A program made the position numbers and the translations under genes. Below are positions 16,974 through 25,411 of a DNA stretch of 64,000 nucleotides, in pieces. The notes under the pieces are model-generated. The model was not told where the DNA came from. It made no database searches and saw only the letters and a program-made list of their open reading frames with translations. The stretch covers positions 1 through 64,000 of the forward strand of contig CAZGHI010000004.1 of the NCBI GenBank assembly GCA_964525565.1. The letters run 5' to 3'. Within the stretch, counting starts at the first letter, position 1, and the number at the start of each line of letters is the position of its first letter. This DNA comes from OLB6 sp964525565 (lineage in GTDB: Bacteria > Bacteroidota > Ignavibacteria > Kapaibacteriales > Kapaibacteriaceae).

Positions 16974-19508
16974 TTACGGCTGAAATACCACTAACCCGGA
17001 GAGCTTAGGTTCATCCGGACTGCGTACGATATACAGACCAGGCGCTAAACCGTCAAGAGAAACCTGAACTACTGCGTTTTCCTGCTGAACGACCCATTCC
17101 CGAGCCATGCTGCCAGCAACGGTATATGCCATAATTCGATGTACCGAATGATTCTCCGGAATACGAATCATGAGTTTTCCGTGTGTTGGGTTTGGGAACA
17201 AAATAAGTTCAACATTGTTACTACCTGGAACTGACGTAACCGGTGTCTTTACAACAAGGATTGCGCCTTGTGATTCAGCTTGTCCACAGTCACTTGTCAC
17301 CAGACACGTATAAATGCCGGCATCGTTGTTCACTACATGTGGCACAACAAGGCGCGACTGTGTGCCGCCCTGGATGATCTGCCCGTTTTTAAACCACTGG
17401 TATCTAAGATTCGTGCCCACCGCCTGAACGTTAAGCTCGAAGCGCGATCCTTCGTACACTGTGTCCGATGAAGGTTGTACAATGATTTCAAGGTTTGTCC
17501 CAATAGAAACAACCGACGTAGCTGTAGTCCCTTGCATGCCGCAACCAGCGCGATATCTCAATGTGTATTGTCCCTGCAAGCGCCCATGCCCGCCAATTTC
17601 CAAGCTGTCAGTTGTAGCGCCATCAATCTCAGAACCATTGTACAACCACTGGTAAGAAAGGTCTGTGCCTATAACTTTTCCCCGAAGAACGTGCTGTGTA
17701 TTTGGGCACAACACAACGGTGCTTTGTGGTTGCACTACAACAACGGGGGCTATATCAAATCGAAGCGGCAATTCGGTGCGGCTTGCGTGACCACGTGCTG
17801 ACGTTACGCGCACATAGTATGATGCGTTTAATGGAACAATTGGCTGTATGGTCCATGCAATGTTATTGCCGGTTATCTGCGACGCAATAGGCGTCCATGT
17901 TTTCAGGTCAGATGAAAGCTCAACATCAAACCGGTCAGATCCCAGCATTTCTACTTGCGTCCATTGCACTCGTAGTACTGACCCCTCACACATCCGTTCT
18001 GATGTAGATGGCTGAGATAGTGTAATTGCCCCTCGCTGAACAATAACAGCAAAAGCGCTGTTGGACTCACCCACCTCTTGCCGTTTTAAGGTGTCAGAGC
18101 TGAGTTCGATGGTGGTGCTTGCAGACGTTCCAACGATCACAACTCCACCATTGGGAAGGATTGCAAGACGCGATGCTACGTCGTTTCCGGCACCACCGAC
18201 GAGTGTGGCATAAGAGACGTCTTTTCCTGACGTTAAAACCAGAACAGCATCATTCCCTCCGCTCGATGATGGATTCGAATGATAACCAGCAACCGGGAAG
18301 TCTTGAGAATTCGATATGCCGGTAATTGCATACATACCGGACTGGACGGCAACAATATGAGCTGCGCTATCGGCACCTGATCCTCCTAAATAGCTGGACA
18401 CCGTTAGCGTACGACCTTGATCTTTGAATTCAGCCATAAACATGTCTGAGCTGCCTAGTAGTCGTCCTTGATATGCTGACACTTGAGGCAAGTCATACGA
18501 CGTGGTGTACCCGGTAAGTAACGCATTGCCGTCAGAGAACGCTACTCCGGTACCGACATCGTTACCTGCCCCACCGAAGTAGGTTGAAGAAATGCCTCGA
18601 GCACCGTCTTGTGACAATACAGTTAACGTTGCGTCCGAATCTCCACCATTAAACGTCCAATCATATGGTCGGTTGCTGTAATACCACCACCACTGTGTAT
18701 TGATGGACGGGTACATAGGATAATCGGCGGATGATGTCCAACCTGACAGATAAATATTTCCACTATTGTCCAGTTCTAACGACGTGAAGCTGTCGTTAGA
18801 AGTACCGCCGAAATACGTAGAAAACATGAAGGTTCCACCGTTAGGCGATAGTCTGAGCACAAATCCGTCCATACCACCGAAGTGGTTTTTGTAGAGACCA
18901 TTGATTACCGGAAAACCATTCGCCGATGTTGTGGAACCGCAAACGAACACGGATCCGTGCTCATCAACGTTAACATCGGTTGGTAATTCATCGCCTGAAC
19001 CATTAATCAACAAGGAAAATGTAACAGCATCGAGTTTTGGTGTAAAGCACACAACAAAGCCGTCGGCGTGTGCGGAATAAAGCTGCGAGGCAGACCCAAC
19101 GGTTGTTGGGAAATCGTTCGAAAGCGTCCAACCTACAACGATGATGTTCCCCAATGGGTCTGTGACTAATGCCGTAGCGCGGTCATTCGAGCGTCCGCCA
19201 ACAGTCGTAAAGTAGCGTACTGTCTTCAGATCCGATTCCAAAACTGCAACAAATGCATCGGTCCCGCCTTGCACGGTTTGTTTCCAACCGGGACTGCCAG
19301 ACCACGGTGAAGTGTCCGTAAGCCAGCCACATACAGCAATCGCACCATCGGCGAGAACTGCTACGTCCGTAATAGCATCATCGTCTTTTCCGCCATGAAG
19401 GAGGCCATAAACAAATGGCCCTCCACCAACGGCAGCGATTAATGCCGATTGGTGGAGGGTAACATAAAGTACAACGAGAATTAAAACAGTGGTTCGGCAG
19501 ATGCTCAT
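16974..19508 (-). CDS. Secreted SBBP beta-propeller / Ig-like protein with T9SS-type C-terminal domain
   Basis: 844 residues with an N-terminal signal peptide. Residues of about 35-490 hold SBBP repeats of about 50-60 residues (YFGGTSNDSFTSLELDNSGN and similar). A short domain with WTQVEMLGSDRFDVELSSD follows, then two Ig-like domains (QPSTVVLCPNTQ-like openings, each with a YQW core and paired Cys). The final 75 residues begin LFPNPTHGKLMIRI and end YIVRSPDEP...GLVVFQP, a T9SS sorting domain of type A. It probably crosses the outer membrane by T9SS. The adjacent upstream gene is a paralogue with the same order of domains but a longer N-terminus. Confidence 0.88.
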   Translation of the reverse strand: MSICRTTVLILVVLYVTLHQSALIAAVGGGPFVYGLLHGGKDDDAITDVAVLADGAIAVCGWLTDTSPWSGSPGWKQTVQGGTDAFVAVLESDLKTVRYFTTVGGRSNDRATALVTDPLGNIIVVGWTLSNDFPTTVGSASQLYSAHADGFVVCFTPKLDAVTFSLLINGSGDELPTDVNVDEHGSVFVCGSTTSANGFPVINGLYKNHFGGMDGFVLRLSPNGGTFMFSTYFGGTSNDSFTSLELDNSGNIYLSGWTSSADYPMYPSINTQWWWYYSNRPYDWTFNGGDSDATLTVLSQDGARGISSTYFGGAGNDVGTGVAFSDGNALLTGYTTSYDLPQVSAYQGRLLGSSDMFMAEFKDQGRTLTVSSYLGGSGADSAAHIVAVQSGMYAITGISNSQDFPVAGYHSNPSSSGGNDAVLVLTSGKDVSYATLVGGAGNDVASRLAILPNGGVVIVGTSASTTIELSSDTLKRQEVGESNSAFAVIVQRGAITLSQPSTSERMCEGSVLRVQWTQVEMLGSDRFDVELSSDLKTWTPIASQITGNNIAWTIQPIVPLNASYYVRVTSARGHASRTELPLRFDIAPVVVVQPQSTVVLCPNTQHVLRGKVIGTDLSYQWLYNGSEIDGATTDSLEIGGHGRLQGQYTLRYRAGCGMQGTTATSVVSIGTNLEIIVQPSSDTVYEGSRFELNVQAVGTNLRYQWFKNGQIIQGGTQSRLVVPHVVNNDAGIYTCLVTSDCGQAESQGAILVVKTPVTSVPGSNNVELILFPNPTHGKLMIRIPENHSVHRIMAYTVAGSMAREWVVQQENAVVQVSLDGLAPGLYIVRSPDEPKLSGLVVFQP

Positions 19509-19567
19509 GCTATATAGAGTTAGTAATCGAAGATTTTGTGACTCCTCTATTCTAAATTTTTTCGGTA

Positions 19568-22500
19568 CTACTTCGCGACGTTTACAACTGTTCGAAGCGG
19601 TTGGTTGCCAAACCGTACTTCAATACCATACACACCCGGGACAAGACTGGAAACCGGTATGGTAACGATCTGATCACCTGCATGTAATGTTCCGATGTCG
19701 TGTGATGCAACAATCCGTCCGTCCGGTGAAACAAAGCTGACAACGACGCTATGTTCAACGTCTGTGGTTAATAATATTTCCAGCGTTTCGGAAGCCGGTA
19801 TCGGACCAAGCACTTTCACAGCTACACCATTTCCAACCACGGTTTCTTTAACAGTGCTGGGAGGTTCAACAATAACCTTTGCAGTATTGGATGTAGCTTC
19901 TCCACAACCTCCGCTCACTACAACAACATAGTCACCTGCATCCGTAGCCTTCGCAGAAGCCACAGAGTAAGTGTTTGTTGTAGCTCCTGGAATTTCCGCG
20001 CCGTTGTGCGACCATGAGTAGCGAAGCTCGGATCCTACGGCTGTAACCTTGAGTGTAAAGGGTTGATCAACTTTCACTGTTACATCTGTTGGCTGAGCAG
20101 TAATTGCTGTTTGTGGTGCAATTCCAACTACAGCCTGCTTGCTCGTTACAGCCGGAGTGCAGTCGCCGGATACAACACAATCGTAGTTGCCGGCAGTACT
20201 CGCATTTACTGGTGTAATAGTGTAAGTAGCAGACCTTGCACCACTAATTGGACTTCCATTTCGACGCCACTGATACGACAATCCGGTTCCTGTGGCGGTA
20301 ACGGACAGTGTTACCGAACTACCTTCGCAGGCCGTTGTTGAGACCGGGTCCGTTGTGACCGCAGGCTGACTGCCCATGGAGAAAGCATTACTTTTAGACA
20401 AATGACCCCGGGTTGTGGAAATGCGGACCCTATACTTTGTTCCCGGAGTTGTTTGTGCATCCGGACGCCACGTATAAGATGTTCCAGAGACTCCGGTAGC
20501 AATGCTCGTCCATGTTTCCCCATCATCTGATGATACATGAAGATCATACTTCTGGCCATCAGGCATTCCGGCTACTGACCAAGCTATAGTACGATTTGTA
20601 CCCGCACACCACGCCTCGCCACCACTAGGAGCAATTATCGCAAGGGTACCAAACGCCCACTTCGCCAAATATCCGTCTGCGTCTCCGCCCACCGTGGATT
20701 GATACGACTCATCGTGGACAGGTAAATCTTCTGAGCTACCCCGAACGGCAAAATATATATCACCGTTTGCATCTGGCATCACATGTATAACCGTATCAGT
20801 TCCGTAGCTGCCAATGAGCGTAGAGTACTTCAGAACATACGGGTTCAATTGTGCAATAAATCCATCGGACCCACCTAAACGATCTGTAATAGCTCCTTCA
20901 CCAGACACTGGGAAGTTCTGCGAGTTGGTGCTGCCCCACATGTAACCCGAGTTCGTTGTTGCGTCAACAATTATTCCGTGCACGTCATCAGAGCCACTAC
21001 CGCCAAAGTATGTACCTGCTGCTAATCCTCGTCCATCATCAGTAAACATTGCTACAAAAATGTCTTGACCACCAATCTTTTCGCCGCTGATCGTTCCGGC
21101 CGTGACCGGAACCGTGGAATTCGTAACACCTACCAATACAGCCCTTCCCTGCGCATCTATATAGATACCACGACCTTCTTCTTCACCCGGTCCTCCATAG
21201 AAAGTGGCGTACGTTCCGTCATCTCTCTTGGACAATGTGCCATCCGGAAAAAATTTGATCAGGAATGCGTCGGTAAGTCCTCCGTTATATGTGCGGTCGT
21301 ACGGTACACGTCCGGATGCAAACCGTCCTGGCGTCGGCGCAGTTTCGAAGTTGGACGAAGTTGTAGATCCTGTTACATACGGTGAACCAGCCGCGTCAAG
21401 AGCAACTGCCGTGAAGTGTTCATTACCGGCTCGCCCATAGTATGTTGAAAAAACAAAGGCACCACCACTGGGTGAAAGTTTTGATAGGAAACCGTCACGT
21501 TCGCCACCGTGAGCATTTTGGTGTGCACCTGTGGTGGGGAATCCGCTGTTCGATGTAGTTCCGCCACAAACGAGAATTGATCCGGTGCTCTTGTCCACGG
21601 CAATACCACGTGCTACATCATCTTTATTCCCGCCCAAGTAGGTAGAGAGCTCCAATGCCTCAAGGTCAGCAGAGAATCGGCAGATAAAAGCATCAATCTG
21701 CCCCTTGTAGATTTGCCCTACAGCACCAATTGTTGTAGGAAAGTCTGTGCTTTCGGTGTTGCCTGCAATACACACATTGCCCGTTTGATCCAGCGCTATT
21801 CCAATAACCTCGTCGGTGCCACCACCTCCGATGTACGTGTATTTCACTAACTCATTCAATCCGTTTGTTAAGATTGCAACAAAACCATCTTTACCTCCGC
21901 TAACGTCTGTACTATACGCTCCGGCGCCTTGCGGAAACGACATCCCACACGTTGAACCACATACATAAACATGCGATGTTCCAAGGGCGAAACCGGTAAT
22001 GATGTCGGGGCCTGTTCCACCCAGGTATGTGCCGTACACAACAGGGTCAATTGTTACGGGTTCGTGAACGTTGCGAGCAGGAAGGTTGATCTCAACACCA
22101 TTTGATTTTGCCCGAAACGAGGCTGGAGTGGCAAGGTGCTTGTTTCCAAACAGATATGCATACAAATCCGTCATCACAATTCCACCAAGGCTCGTATTTA
22201 ATCGGATTTCTCCATTGTCAAACACCAAACCATTGTCACCGTCAAATTCGAAGGAGATGGTTGCCGATGGTGTACCTGCTGCTACATCCAAATCATAGCG
22301 CAGTCGTCCGTGTTCGTCTAAATAGTACACTACCGCAACACCTGGAAACGTATTCTTAAAGCGCAGCGAAGTGTAACTCCGCGCATTCAGTCCTGAGTTT
22401 TTCCCTTTGCCCACGTTATATATAACACTCGACGCCTGTTGCCCTAACTCCACATCCGGGGAATGGCTTGCTCCGGTCCAGGTCATGCGCACTACATGAC

Positions 22501-22720
22501 CGGTTCGATGTGACCCTTTGATGGTGTACTGGTCTAGTACGATTCCCGTGCGAGTGATCCATGCATCCAGGTTGACACCTCGATGAACAAAAAGAACCTC
22601 CGACGGCCACTGCCCGTTGTTCTCAATGAAGCCCTGAATCTTCGTGTTGAATGGGCTTCCGGAAATAGCTGGTAGTGTTAGGGCTACCATCAAAGTGAAC
22701 GTGTACCACATTTTGTTCAT
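19568..22720 (-). CDS. Secreted SBBP / Ig-like protein with T9SS-type C-terminal domain
   Basis: 1050 residues. GAGGAG stands 9 nt before the ATG. After a signal peptide comes a beta-rich domain (about 28-215, FIENNGQWPSEVLF) often found before SBBP repeats (DUF7948 type), then SBBP repeats (about 225-675), an SSDDGETW domain (about 690-760), two Ig-like domains each with YQW or YSW cores, and a C-terminal sorting-type domain ending VPGVYGIEVRF...RTVVNVAK. It is paralogous to the downstream gene and to the N-terminal half of the giant protein at 32597. No ligand can be read from the sequence. Confidence 0.88.
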   Translation of the reverse strand: MNKMWYTFTLMVALTLPAISGSPFNTKIQGFIENNGQWPSEVLFVHRGVNLDAWITRTGIVLDQYTIKGSHRTGHVVRMTWTGASHSPDVELGQQASSVIYNVGKGKNSGLNARSYTSLRFKNTFPGVAVVYYLDEHGRLRYDLDVAAGTPSATISFEFDGDNGLVFDNGEIRLNTSLGGIVMTDLYAYLFGNKHLATPASFRAKSNGVEINLPARNVHEPVTIDPVVYGTYLGGTGPDIITGFALGTSHVYVCGSTCGMSFPQGAGAYSTDVSGGKDGFVAILTNGLNELVKYTYIGGGGTDEVIGIALDQTGNVCIAGNTESTDFPTTIGAVGQIYKGQIDAFICRFSADLEALELSTYLGGNKDDVARGIAVDKSTGSILVCGGTTSNSGFPTTGAHQNAHGGERDGFLSKLSPSGGAFVFSTYYGRAGNEHFTAVALDAAGSPYVTGSTTSSNFETAPTPGRFASGRVPYDRTYNGGLTDAFLIKFFPDGTLSKRDDGTYATFYGGPGEEEGRGIYIDAQGRAVLVGVTNSTVPVTAGTISGEKIGGQDIFVAMFTDDGRGLAAGTYFGGSGSDDVHGIIVDATTNSGYMWGSTNSQNFPVSGEGAITDRLGGSDGFIAQLNPYVLKYSTLIGSYGTDTVIHVMPDANGDIYFAVRGSSEDLPVHDESYQSTVGGDADGYLAKWAFGTLAIIAPSGGEAWCAGTNRTIAWSVAGMPDGQKYDLHVSSDDGETWTSIATGVSGTSYTWRPDAQTTPGTKYRVRISTTRGHLSKSNAFSMGSQPAVTTDPVSTTACEGSSVTLSVTATGTGLSYQWRRNGSPISGARSATYTITPVNASTAGNYDCVVSGDCTPAVTSKQAVVGIAPQTAITAQPTDVTVKVDQPFTLKVTAVGSELRYSWSHNGAEIPGATTNTYSVASAKATDAGDYVVVVSGGCGEATSNTAKVIVEPPSTVKETVVGNGVAVKVLGPIPASETLEILLTTDVEHSVVVSFVSPDGRIVASHDIGTLHAGDQIVTIPVSSLVPGVYGIEVRFGNQPLRTVVNVAK

Positions 22721-22759
22721 TACAATGTCTCCTCGAGTGTGCTCATTTTATCAGTACTT

Positions 22760-22792
22760 TAATTTTGATTTCGATGCTGCTATCATCGAAAT
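22760..22792 (+). promoter_or_regulatory. Promoter element and 5' hairpin upstream of pdxJ
   Basis: TAATTTTG (22760-22767) matches the -7 consensus on the plus strand. Directly after it, 22768-22776 and 22784-22792 form a perfect 9-bp inverted repeat with a 7-nt loop. A transcript starting about 5 nt after the element would begin within this repeat. It could be an operator for pdxJ. Confidence 0.45.
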
Positions 22793-22837
22793 TACAGTTT
22801 CATTTTTGAATTCTGTCAACGACCACCCCTCATTCGC

Positions 22838-23563
22838 ATGAAACTTTCCGTCAATGTTGACCACGTGGCTACACTTCGTGAAGCCAGGGGTGGTGTAGAA
22901 CCCGACCCCGTACACGCTGCTGTGCTTGCCGAAGTGGCAGGTGCTGATGGAATAGTTGCTCATTTGCGTGAAGATAGACGACATATTAACGACAGAGATG
23001 TAAATGCGTTACGCGACATATTGACAAAAAAATTCGACCTTGAGATGGCGCCGACGTCTGAAATGGTCCGGATAGCGCTGGAATTGATTCCCGATATGGT
23101 AACGCTCGTGCCTGAAAAAAGGGCAGAAAGGACCACCGAAGGTGGACTGAACGTTGTAGAGCAGGCTGAACTTTTACGTGATCTCATCATGCAATTTCAC
23201 GATTCGGGCATTAGCGTATCGCTGTTTGTTGAATCAGAGCCGATTTTAATTGAAACGGCTGCAAGCATTGGTGCCGACATGGTTGAATTACATACCGGCC
23301 CGTATGCCAATAGCGTAACCCGGAGCGATGCGGAGCAGCATCTTCGCACTCTTGTACAAGCCACGTCTCTCGCACAAGAGTATGGTCTGATTGTGAAGGC
23401 GGGGCATGGCCTAAACCTTCGTAATCTGCCGCCAATAGCGGCAATACCAGGAATTGAAGAGGTAAGCATCGGACATGCTCTTATTTCGCACGCTGTATTT
23501 GTGGGAATGGACCGTGCGGTAAGGGACTACCTAATGGTGCTTCGAAGAGTCCCTACTGAGTAG
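22838..23563 (+). CDS. pdxJ: Pyridoxine 5'-phosphate synthase
   Basis: 241 residues, normal length. It joins 1-deoxy-xylulose 5-phosphate and 3-amino-2-oxopropyl phosphate to give pyridoxine 5'-phosphate, the last ring-forming step of the DXP-dependent vitamin B6 route. Conserved segments: NVDHVATLREARGG at the N-terminus, GIVAHLREDRRHI with catalytic-type His42, LVPEKRAERTTEGGL, VELHTGPYAN, and KAGHGLNLRN. PLP made here would serve SufS and GlgP. The 3' end overlaps the convergent oxygenase gene by 11 nt. Confidence 0.97.
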   Translation: MKLSVNVDHVATLREARGGVEPDPVHAAVLAEVAGADGIVAHLREDRRHINDRDVNALRDILTKKFDLEMAPTSEMVRIALELIPDMVTLVPEKRAERTTEGGLNVVEQAELLRDLIMQFHDSGISVSLFVESEPILIETAASIGADMVELHTGPYANSVTRSDAEQHLRTLVQATSLAQEYGLIVKAGHGLNLRNLPPIAAIPGIEEVSIGHALISHAVFVGMDRAVRDYLMVLRRVPTE

Positions 23564-24626
23564 CCGCGTGGCTGCCAAATAACATGCGGTGAAAGTGGTG
23601 AACTCCCTGTTCTCTGGTCGGTGAATACCGGCCTCGATGATAATTTCTTGACAGCATCCCCTTCTGCACACTTTCAACAACGGCCTGATCTTCGAATTCA
23701 ACAGTAACCAGATCTGCCCCAGCCCCCTGCTCCCGTTTGCCTGCATCGCGTACATAGCTGCGATAGTGGACAAGAGTTTTGCTACGGCTTACGGGTTCAA
23801 CGATGTTTAAAGAAATGCCCCACGGATATATGTTTACCATTGTGTTCGGGAAAAACCAATAGTATAGTGCTGCGATGTTTCCCTCAAGTTCTTCGAAGCA
23901 TAATTCACCCGGTTTTGCTTTCCCTACCTGCAGAACTGACCACGGGAAGAGATGCGTTTCGTACGAACCATAATCCAGTACGGAGTTCAGTGCCGCATGC
24001 ACGAATGGAACGTGAAAGCCCTCAAGGTAATTTTCAACGTATAGAGCCCAGTGTGCATTGATTTCGAATGTCCGATCGGCATGATTGTCACGCTTGCAGG
24101 TGTCGAGATGCAGCCCTCTGGTGCGATGGTGTATGTCAGCAAACACTTCATCGGGCAAACCGTTGGCATCGTCAATGCGGGTAAACAGGAGCGGACCAAT
24201 TCTGTGTGTAGCCAGTTCGCGCAGATGATCGGTCTTAGACGGGAAGTCCACAACATCCGAGAACTCTGGCATGTGAATACATCGGCCATCCAATGTAAAC
24301 CTACGTCCATGATACGGACAACGTATTTCACGTGGACTACATGCCGAGGTAATGAGGAGCGCACCACGATGTGTACATACGTTTGAATACACACGCACGG
24401 ATTTCTCCGTATGCATGTTACTGTCATACCGTAGCACCACCTGTTCACCAAGCGATTCCGGTAGAATGCAGGCAGGCTCAAGAATGTGCTCATGCCTCGC
24501 CAACGCGTCGGCTACATACTGCCAGCTCGGAGGAAAAACACGTTGTAGAGTTTCGTCAAAGTCGCTGTCGCTCCGGTACCATGAACTGGAAGGTGTGTAC
24601 GCTCGGCTAATGTCCGGATCAATCAT
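23553..24626 (-). CDS. Rieske-type ring-hydroxylating oxygenase alpha-subunit-like protein
   Basis: 357 residues. The Rieske 2Fe-2S ligands are Cys84-His86 in VCTHRG and Cys103-His106 in CPYHG. The catalytic domain has NYLEGFHVPFVH with His205 and His210, and a later EDQAVVESVQ with the expected third-ligand Asp. This is the pattern of the choline/carnitine monooxygenase branch, but the substrate cannot be named. Its ATG overlaps the sdhB stop by 4 nt, so it is translated with succinate dehydrogenase. No dedicated reductase lies beside it; the PaaE-like reductase in the suf run is a possible but unproven partner. Confidence 0.88.
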   Translation of the reverse strand: MIDPDISRAYTPSSSWYRSDSDFDETLQRVFPPSWQYVADALARHEHILEPACILPESLGEQVVLRYDSNMHTEKSVRVYSNVCTHRGALLITSACSPREIRCPYHGRRFTLDGRCIHMPEFSDVVDFPSKTDHLRELATHRIGPLLFTRIDDANGLPDEVFADIHHRTRGLHLDTCKRDNHADRTFEINAHWALYVENYLEGFHVPFVHAALNSVLDYGSYETHLFPWSVLQVGKAKPGELCFEELEGNIAALYYWFFPNTMVNIYPWGISLNIVEPVSRSKTLVHYRSYVRDAGKREQGAGADLVTVEFEDQAVVESVQKGMLSRNYHRGRYSPTREQGVHHFHRMLFGSHAATQ

Positions 24627-25372
24627 TCTGTGCTCAGAATGGCAGACGCAACAAAATCTCTGTTCATGCGGGCGATAAACTCAACGCTTATCCCTTTCGG
24701 ACACGCCGCTTCGCACTCGTAGTGATTGGTACATGCACCAAAACCCTGCTCATCCATAGCAAGCACCATATTCATCGCCCGTGAGGCTCTTTCTGCCTGA
24801 CCTTGCGGAAGGTGCCCAAGGTGCCCAATTTTTGCGCTCACAAACAACATCGCACTCGCATTGGGGCATGCCGCAACGCAGGCACCGCAACCTATACAGG
24901 CGGCCGCATCCATGGCTTTATCGGCTGCAACCTTTGGAACCGGAACAGCATTTCCATCGGGTGCATTACCCGTGTTTACACTGATATAGCCACCAGATTG
25001 GATAATTGCATCAAAAGCGCTTCTATCAACAACGAGGTCCTTTATAACGGGGAACGCACGTGCCCTCCACGGCTCGATGTAGATTTCATCACCATCTTTA
25101 AATGTGCGCATGTGAAGCTGACACACCGTAGTCCGAGCAACCGGACCGTGAGGTCTCCCGTTAATAACCATGCCACATGTACCGCAAATCCCCTCTCTGC
25201 AATCGTGTTCAAAGGCTACCGGTTCTTCGCCTTTTGCAAGCAGTTGCTCATTGAGCACATCAAGCATCTCAAGAAAACTCATGTGCTCCGAGACATTGGC
25301 AATGTCGTACGTGCGTAACATGCCTTGTACATTGGGTGCCGATTGTCGCCAAATATGAAGTCTGAGGTTCAT
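24623..25372 (-). CDS. sdhB: Succinate dehydrogenase/fumarate reductase iron-sulfur subunit
   Basis: 249 residues. The N-terminal 2Fe-2S domain has DCREGICGTCGM and a later Cys in TTVCQLH. The C-terminal part carries two cysteine groups, CIGCGACVAACPN and CTNHYECEAACPKG, for the 4Fe-4S and 3Fe-4S clusters. The form is the one seen in Bacteroidota and in the epsilonproteobacterial fumarate reductases. It follows sdhA by 39 bases. Confidence 0.95.
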   Translation of the reverse strand: MNLRLHIWRQSAPNVQGMLRTYDIANVSEHMSFLEMLDVLNEQLLAKGEEPVAFEHDCREGICGTCGMVINGRPHGPVARTTVCQLHMRTFKDGDEIYIEPWRARAFPVIKDLVVDRSAFDAIIQSGGYISVNTGNAPDGNAVPVPKVAADKAMDAAACIGCGACVAACPNASAMLFVSAKIGHLGHLPQGQAERASRAMNMVLAMDEQGFGACTNHYECEAACPKGISVEFIARMNRDFVASAILSTE

Positions 25373-25411
25373 GGTATCGTTCAGTCTCGAAGTGGTTGAG
25401 AAGTGATACGT

